DNA of 64,000 bases from Halomonas alkaliantarctica (GCF_029854215.1 NZ_CP122961.1:1922001-1986000), one strand, 5' to 3'. Shown: positions 46,186 to 54,928, counted from the first letter of the stretch. The notes: generated by a model from the letters alone, not told the origin. Numbers and translations are program-made.

Positions 46186-47358
46186 TTAAGCTGCGTCGAG
46201 GGGGCGTGAGGGGCCAAAATGCTCAAAGTGTCGGCGATTCTCGTCGACACCCAGTTCGGACAAAGCGCTGTTAATTGCTGTCATGAATCCTTGGGGGCCG
46301 ACGAAATAGCAGCGCGCCTTAAGATCAGGCAGGTAGTGAGCTAATAAGCTGTGGTCGATACGACCAATATGTTCGGCTTCGTTGCCACGCTCATGAATAC
46401 GGACAGCTTTAAGACGTTGCGGATATTCGCTCTTCAGTGCTTCTAATTCGCCTTTAAAGGCCTGGTGATCGGCATCCAGGGCAGCGTGTAAATAGGTGAC
46501 TTGCCGCCCAAGGGACAAGGCATGTCTCGCCATGGGGAGCAGGGGCGTTTGACCAACGCCGCCGCTGGCAAGCAGCAGAGGCTCGTTACCTTCAATCAGC
46601 GTGAGGTCGCCTGCTGGCGGTAGCAGTTCCAAGGTGTCGCCGGGTTGAAAGACATCGTGGAAGTGACGGCTGACTTGGCCCTGTTCTTCGCGTTTTATCG
46701 AGATTCGATAGCTTTGGCCATTTGGCGTGTCTGAGAGGCTGTAATGCCGATACACCAGCTCGCCATTAATGGTTAGACGTACACCGATATACTGACCTGG
46801 CTCATGGTCAGCCACACGACCTCCATCCTCGGGCTCAAGGATAAAAGAGCGAATTAAAGCACTTTCCTGATGGGTACTGGCAATCTTGAAACGGCGTGTG
46901 CCGCGCCATCCGCCCGGGCGCTGCTCAAATTCACGATAGCGCTGGTCTTCAAGGTCAATTAACAGGGCGGCAAGCTCGTTATATAGAGCGCCCCATGCAT
47001 CGGCGATTTCCGGGGTGACAGCTTCGCCCAGCACTTCGCCAATCGCTGCCAGTAGGCATTCACCGACAATAGGGTACTGCTCGGGAAGAATGCCTAGCGA
47101 GACGTGTTTGCTAACCACAACATCCAGAGTAGCCCGCGCCTGAGCTGGATTACTGCGTAGTTGCACATAGGCCAACACGGCGTTGGCCAGGGCACGGGGC
47201 TGACCTCCGCTTTGTTGATGAACCTCATTAAAGAGCGGCTTGACCTCTGGGTAGCGGGTAAACATCAGCGGATAGAAGCGTTGTGTAATCGCATTCAGGT
47301 GTTCGGCCACGACGGGAGCTGTCGCGTTGATCAGCTTTTCCTGCTCATGTGTTAGCAC
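46186..47358 (-). CDS. hmp: Flavohemoglobin Hmp (nitric oxide dioxygenase)
   Basis: A 390-aa flavohemoglobin. The globin domain (1-140) has the proximal His85 in VVSKHVSLGI. The FAD domain has RHYSLSD, and the NAD domain has LLLASGGVGQTPLLPM and CYFVGPQGFM. It oxidises NO to nitrate with O2, or reduces it slowly without. The start is GTG 47358 with GAGG nine bases upstream. The NsrR box lies 20-42 bp before the start codon. Confidence 0.95.
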   Translation of the reverse strand: MLTHEQEKLINATAPVVAEHLNAITQRFYPLMFTRYPEVKPLFNEVHQQSGGQPRALANAVLAYVQLRSNPAQARATLDVVVSKHVSLGILPEQYPIVGECLLAAIGEVLGEAVTPEIADAWGALYNELAALLIDLEDQRYREFEQRPGGWRGTRRFKIASTHQESALIRSFILEPEDGGRVADHEPGQYIGVRLTINGELVYRHYSLSDTPNGQSYRISIKREEQGQVSRHFHDVFQPGDTLELLPPAGDLTLIEGNEPLLLASGGVGQTPLLPMARHALSLGRQVTYLHAALDADHQAFKGELEALKSEYPQRLKAVRIHERGNEAEHIGRIDHSLLAHYLPDLKARCYFVGPQGFMTAINSALSELGVDENRRHFEHFGPSRPLDAA

Positions 47359-47377
47359 GGATAATACCTCAATCTAT

Positions 47378-47400
47378 AAGATTCATTAAAAATGCATCTT
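47378..47400 (-). promoter_or_regulatory. NsrR box of hmp
   Basis: AAGATTCATTA-A-AAATGCATCTT: the right arm is a perfect half-site and the left matches at 9 of 11 positions. Placed where it would cover the hmp transcription start. Confidence 0.8.
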
Positions 47401-47536
47401 AACGCCAAAAACTATAAATACCAACCAGGAAGGGGCCTTTTTAAGGAGAGGAGCTGCTGGCTATTTGAATAACAAGGCCTGAATACAATGCAAAAGCGGC
47501 TGTCATTGGGCGACAATGACGTTTATCCGATCCTAT

Positions 47537-47547
47537 AAGATGCATTT
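47537..47547 (+). promoter_or_regulatory. NsrR half-site upstream of nnrS
   Basis: AAGATGCATTT is an exact NsrR half-site, 76 bp before the nnrS ATG. The second half is poor, so regulation may be weak or need only one arm. Confidence 0.5.
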
Positions 47548-47622
47548 CTGATACCTGTCATGGTTTTTGTTATTGGCATGACGCACAATGCAAATCCAAG
47601 TAATTCAGTGGGGTATTATGCT

Positions 47623-48834
47623 ATGACGACTATCACCTCCTCCCAACCTGTCTCCAAGCTCAAGCAACTGCCGTTGTTACGGCTGGCTTTTCGGCCCTTT
47701 TTCCTGTTGGCCGCGCTGTTCAGTATTTTATCTCTACTGGTATGGCTGGGCTTTTGGCATGGCAATATTTTGCTGCGCCCTTATGGCGGCCTGGTGTTCT
47801 GGCATCAGCATGAGATGTTGTTTGGTTTTGCCGCAGCGGTGATCGGGGGGTTTTTGCTTACCGCTGTACGAAACTGGACAGGGCTGCCGAGCTTAAGCGG
47901 CGGGCCGCTACTGGGTCTGCTAGTGTTATGGTTATTGGGTCGGGTGTTGATGGCTTTTCCCATGGGGTTGTCGGGGTGGCTGCTGCTGGCGGTTGACCTT
48001 GCATTTCTTCCCGTGGTCGCCATCGTTATGGCGCGTCTGGTTATCAGAGCAAAGCGCTGGCGCAACTTGATCTTTATACCCGTACTGTTGCTATTTGCCA
48101 CGGCTAATCTGGCGATGCACTTAGGGGTGATGCAGGGTGACGCCGAGCTGATCCGCCAAGCCGCCTACTTGGCCGTACTGTTAATCACACTGATGATGAC
48201 CGTAGTGGGCGGGCGCGTGATTGCTATGTTTACCGCCAATCGCCTGGGGCGTCCCAAACCCGATCCTATCCCTTGGCTTGAAGGGGTGACGTTAGTCAGC
48301 ACTGCTGGCGTCGTGCTGCTGCAGACGGCCATCATGCTGGGTGCGACCATTGCTGCTCCATTGATGGGTGGGGTAATGCTTTTAGCCGCGTTGGCCAATA
48401 CTGTTCGCATGGCGCGTTGGGGAGGGCTGCATAGCTGGCGTGAACCTTTACTTTGGGGGCTGCACGGCAGCTACGCCTGCATTCCGCTAGGGCTTATTAT
48501 GTGGTGCTTGGCACTCATGGGGCTGATGCGCGTTGAACTTGCCGTGCATGCGCTGACCATTGGGGGGATAGGTACCATGATGCTGGCAATGATGGCCAGG
48601 GTTTCGCTAGGCCATACAGGCCGTCCCATCCGTACGTTACCGGGAGTCGGTGTAGCCTTAGGGCTGATGCTGTTAGCCGCCTTGCTACGCTCACCCGTCT
48701 TGGCGATATTTCCCCAGATGACCCACTGGACCTATACGCTGAGCATCATCTTCTGGTGCGTGGCCTACGCAATATTCGTCGTGCACTACACTTGGCCGTT
48801 GATGCAGGCGAGAGTCGACGGTCAGGATGGCTGA
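47623..48834 (+). CDS. nnrS: NnrS heme-copper membrane protein
   Basis: A 403-aa polytopic membrane protein with about 12 helices. It opens LPLLRLAFRPFFLLAALFS and contains FWHQHEMLFGFAAAVIGGFLLTAVRNWTG, the NnrS signature with metal-ligand His residues. NnrS protects against nitrosative stress, mainly under low oxygen. ATG 47623 was chosen for GGGG upstream; an earlier in-frame start adds 21 residues without support. Divergent from hmp. Confidence 0.93.
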   Translation: MTTITSSQPVSKLKQLPLLRLAFRPFFLLAALFSILSLLVWLGFWHGNILLRPYGGLVFWHQHEMLFGFAAAVIGGFLLTAVRNWTGLPSLSGGPLLGLLVLWLLGRVLMAFPMGLSGWLLLAVDLAFLPVVAIVMARLVIRAKRWRNLIFIPVLLLFATANLAMHLGVMQGDAELIRQAAYLAVLLITLMMTVVGGRVIAMFTANRLGRPKPDPIPWLEGVTLVSTAGVVLLQTAIMLGATIAAPLMGGVMLLAALANTVRMARWGGLHSWREPLLWGLHGSYACIPLGLIMWCLALMGLMRVELAVHALTIGGIGTMMLAMMARVSLGHTGRPIRTLPGVGVALGLMLLAALLRSPVLAIFPQMTHWTYTLSIIFWCVAYAIFVVHYTWPLMQARVDGQDG

Positions 48835-48906
48835 ACGAGTAATAGATGGCGCCTGCATCCGTCCGTATACAGGCGTATTAAAACCATTGACGTATTAAAA
48901 CGCTCA

Positions 48907-49383
48907 TTAGCGCTCTGCCAGGGTGACCCGGGCACCGCCAAAGGCAAGACTGCTTGGGTTAGCCACTGGACGGTTGTTGGTGAGGCGGGTAATGCCTACC
49001 CCGCAACGGCCCACCATCCAGATCAGGCAGGCGGTAAAATAGCCATAGCCTAATGCCCACGAGGCGATCGCCGGTAGCCCGGTCAATCCCAGTAGTTGCC
49101 AAGCGACTGCAAACAATATCCCGCCTATTAGCCCTAACCAGAACGTGCGAATCTGAAACTGTAAATGGGAAACAACCCACTCCTCGGCGTTATTTTTTTT
49201 GATATGGGCGATGAGTACGCCGACGGGAGCAGTGACCACGGCCAACACACTGCCTAGAAAAAGCATATACACAACGATAGCGGCACCACGCCCAGGAGAA
49301 TTTTTACCGCTGTTAGAGGCGGCTGCGGTGGGTAAGGCTCCAGCCTGATCCGAGGAGGGCATGGGTGAAGGTAAGCTGGTCAT
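48907..49383 (-). CDS. COG3671-type small membrane protein with NsrR box
   Basis: A 158-aa protein: a Ser/Pro-rich N-terminus (about 40 residues) and three to four membrane segments. GVLIAHIKKNNAEEWVVSHL followed by QFQIRTFWLGL is the conserved core of COG3671/DUF4870-like proteins. ATG 49383 has GAGG seven bases upstream. A good NsrR dyad lies 34-56 bp upstream of the start, so it is probably an NO-induced gene. Function unknown. Confidence 0.75.
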   Translation of the reverse strand: MTSLPSPMPSSDQAGALPTAAASNSGKNSPGRGAAIVVYMLFLGSVLAVVTAPVGVLIAHIKKNNAEEWVVSHLQFQIRTFWLGLIGGILFAVAWQLLGLTGLPAIASWALGYGYFTACLIWMVGRCGVGITRLTNNRPVANPSSLAFGGARVTLAER

Positions 49384-49416
49384 AGGGGGCCTCATTGGGT
49401 AAGAAAGAGGAAACTT

Positions 49417-49439
49417 AAAGTGCATGTGTAATGCATGTA
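49417..49439 (-). promoter_or_regulatory. NsrR box of the COG3671-type gene
   Basis: AAAGTGCATGT-G-TAATGCATGTA matches about 16 of 22 positions of the AAGATGCATTT dyad, including both TGCAT cores in correct register. Confidence 0.65.
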
Positions 49440-49495
49440 TTGTAGTGCAACTATCCAATGCTCTCCCCATCAAATAAACAAAGGATGAGTGTTTG

Positions 49496-49942
49496 CTAGG
49501 TATTGACTGTGGGGATACGCATTAAGCCTGCCAACTGCGGATAGCGGTGGGACAATATATCGGCCAGGGTATAGCGGTCGAGTACTGCCAGAAACGCTGT
49601 CAGTGCTTCGTTCAATATGGGTTGCAGCCGGCACGAGGGCGTGATGATGCAGGCATTATCACTATGGAAACACTCGACTAATTCCATGCCATGTTCCATC
49701 TCCCGAACGAGCTTGCCTAGCACGATTGTCTCAGGGTCACGTGTAAGCAACAAACCACCGTTTTTGCCTCGGATAGCGGTAACGTAGTTCTTCTGGCTAA
49801 GCTCCTGAACGACTTTCATCAAATGATTGCGGGAGATATCAAACGTTTCAGCAATCTCATTGATAGTAGAGCGCTCTTCGCCTTTCACGGCGAGAAAGAT
49901 CAACACACGTAGTGAATAATCGGTGAATCGAGTGAGGTGCAT
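49496..49942 (-). CDS. nsrR: Nitric-oxide-sensing repressor NsrR (Rrf2 family)
   Basis: A 148-aa Rrf2 protein: MHLTRFTDYSLRVLIFLAV is the NsrR opening; HTH INEIAETFDISRNHLMKVVQEL; wing RGKNGGLLL. The [Fe-S] cysteines are Cys91, Cys98 and Cys104 (ECFHSDNACIITPSC), with NsrR spacing. NO destroys the cluster and lifts repression. It is 112 bp upstream-strand neighbour of the COG3671-type gene; its targets here are norCB, hmp and that gene. Confidence 0.94.
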   Translation of the reverse strand: MHLTRFTDYSLRVLIFLAVKGEERSTINEIAETFDISRNHLMKVVQELSQKNYVTAIRGKNGGLLLTRDPETIVLGKLVREMEHGMELVECFHSDNACIITPSCRLQPILNEALTAFLAVLDRYTLADILSHRYPQLAGLMRIPTVNT

Positions 49943-50059
49943 GGATTGCGATGTGCTCCGATGGTATGCAAACTATAAAACAAGTATGTTGTATGAATGT
50001 CCAGTGATTTGCAATTAGTATATGGCGCATAATACTGACCTGGATCTAAAATGAGAGCG

Positions 50060-50809
50060 TTAGTGTCTTAGCTCAAGCTGCTCAAAATGCGGTTGCAAAC
50101 GTTTGACCAGCGCACTCACCTGGGCAATGGCAGGAGCATCAGGAATAGGGTGAGCATAGCAGGGGTCAAGGCAAGGCTGGCTGCGTGCCATCTGGAGTGC
50201 GTAGTGGCGTACTCCACAGTCGGCAAGGGACAACGCCAGATGTTCCACGTCGGCAAGCTTGAAATCCTTCCAGTGAACCGTGGTGCGACACTCAAAGCTG
50301 ATACCGCTGTCGAGCAACACCCCTAAACTGCGGGCATGTAATCGCCAGATGCCAGGGCGACCACTGATTTGATCAAACGCTTTTCCATAACCCTTTACAT
50401 CTAATCCCACCCAGTCAAGATGCGGCAGAAGCCGCGAGAGTCGGTCAGGATACACACCGGCAGTGTGCAGGCCTACCTTGAAGCCCAGCGCTTTTACTTC
50501 CTTTACCGCAACGCGTAAACCGGCATTCAGGGTGGGCTCCCCTCCGCTGAAAACCACGCCTTCCAGCAGGTTCTTGCGGGAGACCAGAAAGTCCATAACC
50601 GTCTGCCATTCATGGGGTTCACCCCGTCGTGGCGCAATCATGTCGGGGTTGTGACAGTAGCCGCAACGTAGCGGGCAGCCTTGGAGAAATACAACGCACG
50701 CCAGATGATCGGGATAATCCAGGGTGGTCATGGGCACAAGGCCGGCGATCGGCAGCCGAACCGATGATAATTTAGTTGTGATAGCGTCAAGTGTCGTCTG
50801 CATAGCCAT
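50060..50809 (-). CDS. nrdG: Anaerobic ribonucleotide reductase activase NrdG
   Basis: A 249-aa radical SAM activase with CPLRCGYC (Cys45, Cys49, Cys52) and FSGGEPTLN. The length (E. coli NrdG is about 155) matches the longer PflA-like NrdG type. It makes the glycyl radical of class III ribonucleotide reductase; here its target Gly should be on the 54-aa peptide encoded just upstream. ATG 50809 follows GGGGGATATCACT. Confidence 0.9.
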   Translation of the reverse strand: MAMQTTLDAITTKLSSVRLPIAGLVPMTTLDYPDHLACVVFLQGCPLRCGYCHNPDMIAPRRGEPHEWQTVMDFLVSRKNLLEGVVFSGGEPTLNAGLRVAVKEVKALGFKVGLHTAGVYPDRLSRLLPHLDWVGLDVKGYGKAFDQISGRPGIWRLHARSLGVLLDSGISFECRTTVHWKDFKLADVEHLALSLADCGVRHYALQMARSQPCLDPCYAHPIPDAPAIAQVSALVKRLQPHFEQLELRH

Positions 50810-50879
50810 AGTGATATCCCCCTGCTGGGGCGCCTGCCGCCAGACCCCCCAGCCGTCGTTAGAGAAAAGTGAAGGCTAG

Positions 50880-51044
50880 CTACCGAGAGGCGGCGGCTTC
50901 AGTAAAATGGCGGCGCTCCTGGTGTTCGGCACGTTTGCCGATATTGAACTGACTTACCGGGCGGTGGTAACCCATGACACGGGTCCAGACTTCGCAGCGC
51001 TGGCGCTGCTCAGTGGGCAAGCTAGCATATTGAGAGGTTTGCAT
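50880..51044 (-). CDS. Stand-alone glycyl-radical peptide of class III ribonucleotide reductase
   Basis: A 54-aa peptide between nrdD and nrdG. Residues 16-47 (RCEVWTRVMGYHRPVSQF, then NIGKRAEHQERRHF) match the C-terminal glycyl-radical loop of NrdD (R-V-C-G-Y ... FN-GK-E-R in the T4 and E. coli enzymes); the radical site is Gly25. nrdD itself ends after its zinc site and has no such loop. The gene has its own ATG with AAGGAA seven bases upstream and is in another frame than nrdD, 44 bp after its stop. It should dock into NrdD and carry the radical made by NrdG. I recall similar short Pseudomonas proteins annotated as anaerobic ribonucleotide reductase, so it may be conserved rather than broken. 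Confidence 0.8.
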   Translation of the reverse strand: MQTSQYASLPTEQRQRCEVWTRVMGYHRPVSQFNIGKRAEHQERRHFTEAAASR

Positions 51045-51069
51045 TAGCGTGTTCCTTAAACGAGTTGAT

Positions 51070-51091
51070 AAAAAGTGAGGCAAATGCCTCA
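51070..51091 (-). terminator. Attenuator-like hairpin overlapping the nrdD stop
   Basis: On the minus strand TGAGGCA-TT-TGCCTCA (51076-51091) is a perfect inverted repeat beginning with the nrdD TGA, followed by CTTTTT. It would end part of the transcripts before the glycyl-radical peptide and nrdG. Confidence 0.65.
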
Positions 51092-52831
51092 AGCCGTGGC
51101 GGCGTCGATTGCGCTCGCCGTTTTTGCCCACAGTGCTTCGTCGCACTTGGGGCAGAACTCATGTTCACCCGCCAGGTAGCCATGCACCGGGCAGATCGAA
51201 AAGGTGGGTGTGACGGTGAGGTAAGGTAAGCGAAAGCGAGAGAGCGCTGTTTTTACCAGCTTGCGACAGGCTGAGGACGAGGTAATCCTTTCGCGCATAT
51301 AGAGATGCAAGACTGTGCCACCGGTGTAGCGAGTCTGTAAGGGGTCTTGATGGATCAGTGCCTCAAAGGGATCATCGGTATGCCCCACCGGTAATTGGCT
51401 GGAATTGGTGTAGTAGGGCGCTTCGGATGTACCGGCTTGAAGAATGTCAGGAAAGCGAGTCAGATCCTCCCGGGCAAAGCGATGAGTGGTGCCCTCTGCA
51501 GGGGTAGCTTCAAGGTTATACATATGGCCGGTCTGTTCTTGAAATTCGCGCATCCGCTCCCGGACGTGGTCAAGAAGATCCAGCGCCAGCTGCAGCCCTT
51601 GGGCGTCAGCGATATCGCAGCGATCCCCAGTAAAGTTGCGCACCATTTCGTTAAGCCCATTCACACCCAGAGTGGAGAAATGATTGCGTAATGTGCCCAG
51701 GTAGCGCTGGGTAAATGGGTAGAGCCCCTGATCCATTAGTTGCTGAATGCACTCGCGCTTGAGTTCGAGACTATCGCGCCCGAGCGAGAGTAGGCGATCC
51801 AGCTCGCTGAACAGCCCTGCTCGGTCGCCGGTAAAGCGGTACCCCAACCGGGCACAGTTGATCGTCACTACTCCCAACGATCCGGTTTGCTCCGCGCTGC
51901 CGAACAGACCGTTGCCGCGTTTGAGTAGCTCACTCAAATCAAGCTGCAGGCGGCAGCACATGGAACGCACCATGTGGGGTTCCAGATCTGAATTTAGAAA
52001 GTTTTGAAAGTAGGGCAGACCGTACTTGGCGGTCAGTGCGAAGAGCCGCTCGGCGTTGTCGCTTTCCCAGTCGAAATCATGGGTGATGTTATAAGTGGGT
52101 ATCGGGAAGGTGAACACACGCCCGTGGCTGTCCCCGGCCTCCATCACTTCCAAATAGGCCCGGTTGATTAAGTCCATTTCAACCTGCAGTTCACCGTAAC
52201 TGAACGGCTGTTCCTCCCCACCGATAACCGGTACCTGTTGGCGCAAGTCGTCGGGGCAGACCCAGTCGAAGGTTAGGTTGGTGAAGGGCGTTTGGCTGCC
52301 CCAACGCGAAGGTACATTGAGGTTGTAGATGAATTCCTGAAGCGCCTGCTTAACCTGCGCGTAGGTCAGGCCATCCTTGCGCACGTAGGGTGCCAGATAG
52401 GTATCGAAAGAGCTGAAGGCTTGAGCCCCGGCCCACTCGTTCTGCAAGGTGCCAAGAAAATTAACCATTTGCCCGAGGGCACTTGAAAGGTGCCGGGGTG
52501 GGTTGCTTTCCGCCCGTCCCGGCACCCCATTGAATCCCTCTAGCAGCAAAGTACGCAGCGACCAGCCGGCGCAATAGCCGCACAGCATATCCAGGTCGTG
52601 AATATGCAAATCACCTTCCCTATGAGCTTCCCCCACGTCGTGGGGGTAAATCTCATCGAGCCAGTAGTTGGCTATCAACTTGCCCGAGACGTTGAGGATT
52701 AAACCGCCCAATGAATAGCCCTGGTTGGCATTGGCGTGAACACGCCAGTCGGCGCGCTGGAGGTACTCATTGACCGTCGGGGCGACGTCAATATGATGCT
52801 TTGCTACCTGAACGCTTGTGGAGCTTTTCAC
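51089..52831 (-). CDS. nrdD: Class III ribonucleotide reductase catalytic subunit NrdD, lacking the glycyl-radical loop
   Basis: A 580-aa anaerobic ribonucleotide reductase. It opens HHIDVAPTVNEYLQRADWRV without an N-terminal ATP-cone. Family blocks: HIHDLDMLCGYCAGWSLRTLL, GSAEQTGSLGVVTINCARLGY, SMCCRLQLDLSELLKRG. The C-terminal zinc-site motif CPVHGYLAGEHEFCPKC is followed only by an Ala-rich tail, where other NrdD proteins continue into the radical loop. GTG 52831 was preferred (AGGTGA about six bases upstream); GTG 52840 is also possible. An Fnr-like box lies upstream. Confidence 0.93.
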   Translation of the reverse strand: MKSSTSVQVAKHHIDVAPTVNEYLQRADWRVHANANQGYSLGGLILNVSGKLIANYWLDEIYPHDVGEAHREGDLHIHDLDMLCGYCAGWSLRTLLLEGFNGVPGRAESNPPRHLSSALGQMVNFLGTLQNEWAGAQAFSSFDTYLAPYVRKDGLTYAQVKQALQEFIYNLNVPSRWGSQTPFTNLTFDWVCPDDLRQQVPVIGGEEQPFSYGELQVEMDLINRAYLEVMEAGDSHGRVFTFPIPTYNITHDFDWESDNAERLFALTAKYGLPYFQNFLNSDLEPHMVRSMCCRLQLDLSELLKRGNGLFGSAEQTGSLGVVTINCARLGYRFTGDRAGLFSELDRLLSLGRDSLELKRECIQQLMDQGLYPFTQRYLGTLRNHFSTLGVNGLNEMVRNFTGDRCDIADAQGLQLALDLLDHVRERMREFQEQTGHMYNLEATPAEGTTHRFAREDLTRFPDILQAGTSEAPYYTNSSQLPVGHTDDPFEALIHQDPLQTRYTGGTVLHLYMRERITSSSACRKLVKTALSRFRLPYLTVTPTFSICPVHGYLAGEHEFCPKCDEALWAKTASAIDAATA

Positions 52832-52914
52832 CCATTTCACCTATATATGCTATTTTTAATAAAAATAAATACTATATGTGGTGCTAAAGGGTAGGCGTTC
52901 AGGATTTTCAATAA

Positions 52915-52928
52915 ATGATCCAAGTCAA
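52915..52928 (-). promoter_or_regulatory. Fnr-type box of nrdD
   Basis: ATGAT-CCAA-GTCAA, 8 of 10 consensus positions, centre 90 bp before the nrdD GTG and downstream of ubiV, so nrdD has its own promoter. Confidence 0.55.
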
Positions 52929-52975
52929 AAATGGTGGGAAAAATAGTAAGGTGGGGTGGCGTCTAGGCTATGGTT

Positions 52976-53923
52976 TTATCCGGTCATCGTGCGGGTGTTA
53001 TCCATACCCGGTCGGCCGTACCAGTAACCGTCGCAGATTTCAGCATCCACCAGCGTTAAAGGATCGGGCGTAGGTAATCTGCCGTGGCGGGCTTGGTCAA
53101 AAGCCTTGACCACCTCGGCCATGCCTTCCGCCCGTGGGCTGAGACGTGCCACTGATACCCCCATATCCACCATGACCGTCAGTTCATGGCGCAGATCCTG
53201 GCAGGCGCTGGAAAGGGTTTGAATACCGTTCAGGGTAAAAACATCGCGGGACTCTTGTGAACGTAGCACCAAGCCTTCGGGGTACTTTTGGCAGACGAAC
53301 TTGCAGCGGTCTTTAGGCGTTTGGTGGCGCCGGGCGGTAAAGCAGCGTGATGACCAGGCCAAGGGGAGATGCCCGTAGGCGAATACTTCGCATGGATGGG
53401 GAATGCCTGCCTGGTGGCAATCGTGAATAAGCTTGGCCAAATCTTGCTGTGACATTTCCACCGGCGCTTGCCAGCGCTTCATTCCAGCACGTGCCATGAC
53501 GCCCAGCGTCGCCGGATTGTAGAGGTTGAGCGCGGCACCGGCGATAAACGGCAGCCCAGCACTGGAGAGTCGCTGCAGGGCACTCTGGTCATTGGCCTCG
53601 ACAATGAAGTCGCCGTTGTCACACAGCTTGCGTAAGTCACGCAGATCGGCTTCGGACTCGATTAGTGTCTGGCTGGCGAGTACCACCTGCTTGCCCGCCT
53701 GGGTGAGTTCGCGCCCAATGCCTAGCCAGTCGTCCAGTTTCATGTCGCGGCGCCGCGAGCAGACGGTTTCGCCAAGGGTAATTATCTCTACCGGCCAGTC
53801 GGCTGCCTCGCGGTAGAAGTCGGCGTAGCGTTGCCGAGTCCAGTAAAAAAGCACCGGCCCGAGTGAGAGTTGAAGAGGGCCGGTTGATGAGGTCGGTGAT
53901 GCGGGAGGTATAGTGTTCGGCAT
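52976..53923 (-). CDS. ubiV: Oxygen-independent ubiquinone hydroxylation protein UbiV
   Basis: A 315-aa U32-family protein. Cluster cysteines: Cys55 (TVCSRRR), Cys194, Cys207 and Cys211; HPCEVFAYGHLPLAWSSRC and DRCKFVC are typical. The 13- and 4-residue spacing of the last three equals that of E. coli UbiV. With UbiU it hydroxylates the ubiquinone ring anaerobically using prephenate. It follows ubiU by 9 bp. Confidence 0.93.
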   Translation of the reverse strand: MPNTIPPASPTSSTGPLQLSLGPVLFYWTRQRYADFYREAADWPVEIITLGETVCSRRRDMKLDDWLGIGRELTQAGKQVVLASQTLIESEADLRDLRKLCDNGDFIVEANDQSALQRLSSAGLPFIAGAALNLYNPATLGVMARAGMKRWQAPVEMSQQDLAKLIHDCHQAGIPHPCEVFAYGHLPLAWSSRCFTARRHQTPKDRCKFVCQKYPEGLVLRSQESRDVFTLNGIQTLSSACQDLRHELTVMVDMGVSVARLSPRAEGMAEVVKAFDQARHGRLPTPDPLTLVDAEICDGYWYGRPGMDNTRTMTG

Positions 53924-53932
53924 AGTAGGCTC

Positions 53933-54928
53933 CTATTTCCAGCGGCGCTCGTAGGCGCCTAGGGTAGTGATGGCTCCTTCGGAAAGCGCGGTAAGGCCTG
54001 CCATCCAGGCGGGTTCTGGATCAAAGCGCTCAGGCTGAGCCTCTAAGCGGTTGAGCGCCTGACGCCAGATCCCGGCCACTTTAGAGACATAGGCGGGACT
54101 ACGCTGACGACCTTCAATTTTGACGGCGCTAATACCCAGGTCGCGTAGCTCCGGTAATAGCTCCAGGGTATTGAGGCTGGTGGGTTCCTCAATGGCGTGA
54201 TAGGTCTCGCCTGCCACCTCGAAGCGACCCTTGCATAGGGTGGGGTAGCCCGCGCGCTCGCCTTCGGCGTAGCGGTCGATAAGAACATTGTTAAGCCGCG
54301 ACTCTAAGCCCTCAGGCGTTTCTTCCCAGCGGACATGGGCCGCTGGCGAGCAGACGCCGCGGGTATTGGGCGATTCGCCGGTCAGGTAGGAGGAGAGATA
54401 GCAGCGTCCTTCGGCCATGATGCACAGACTGCCGAAAGCGAACACCTCAAGTTCTACCGGTGTTTGCTTGGCCAGGTCGCGGACCTGAGTGATTGACAGC
54501 ACCCGTGGCAGTACGGCGCGCTTGATGCCGAAATGCTGGTGGTAAAAGCGTAGCGCTTCATGGCTGGTCGCCGAACCCTGTACTGAAAGGTGCCGCGAGA
54601 TCTCGGGGTGATGGCGAGTAGCGTAGTCGAGCAGCCCCATATCGGCGAGAATCAGCGCATCCACGCCTAGTTCCGCGGCCTGATCCACGGCCCGAGTCCA
54701 GTGTTGCCAACCATCGGGCTGGGGATAGGTATTAATAGCGCAAAAAACGCGTTTGCCATGTCGGTGGGCGTAATTGATCCCCTCGCGGGCACGTTTGTCA
54801 GTAAAGTTTAGCCCGGCGAATTGCCGTGCGTTGGTGATGTTCTGGAAGCCGAAATAGACAGCGTCGGCACCTTTATCTACAGCGCGCTTTAGGGCGGGCA
54901 GGTTGCCAGCGGGACATACAAGCTCCAT
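53933..54928 (-). CDS. ubiU: Oxygen-independent ubiquinone hydroxylation protein UbiU
   Basis: A 331-aa U32-family protein, MELVCPAGNLPALKRAVDKGADAVYFGF at the start. The [4Fe-4S] ligands Cys169, Cys176, Cys193 and Cys232 fall at the very numbers of E. coli UbiU. AAGGAG precedes ATG 54928. First gene of ubiUV, divergent from hemN. Confidence 0.94.
   Translation of the reverse strand: MELVCPAGNLPALKRAVDKGADAVYFGFQNITNARQFAGLNFTDKRAREGINYAHRHGKRVFCAINTYPQPDGWQHWTRAVDQAAELGVDALILADMGLLDYATRHHPEISRHLSVQGSATSHEALRFYHQHFGIKRAVLPRVLSITQVRDLAKQTPVELEVFAFGSLCIMAEGRCYLSSYLTGESPNTRGVCSPAAHVRWEETPEGLESRLNNVLIDRYAEGERAGYPTLCKGRFEVAGETYHAIEEPTSLNTLELLPELRDLGISAVKIEGRQRSPAYVSKVAGIWRQALNRLEAQPERFDPEPAWMAGLTALSEGAITTLGAYERRWK

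Noticed and set aside
45612..46250. 212-codon minus-strand frame over ubiT and the end of hmp
   Set aside because: Arg/Ser-rich translation without domains; ubiT on the plus strand has a clear SCP2 domain and a ribosome-binding site.
50020..50052. CTGACCTGGATCTA upstream of nsrR as an Fnr box
   Set aside because: Both outer half-site bases are wrong; it matches too poorly compared with the other sites in the window.
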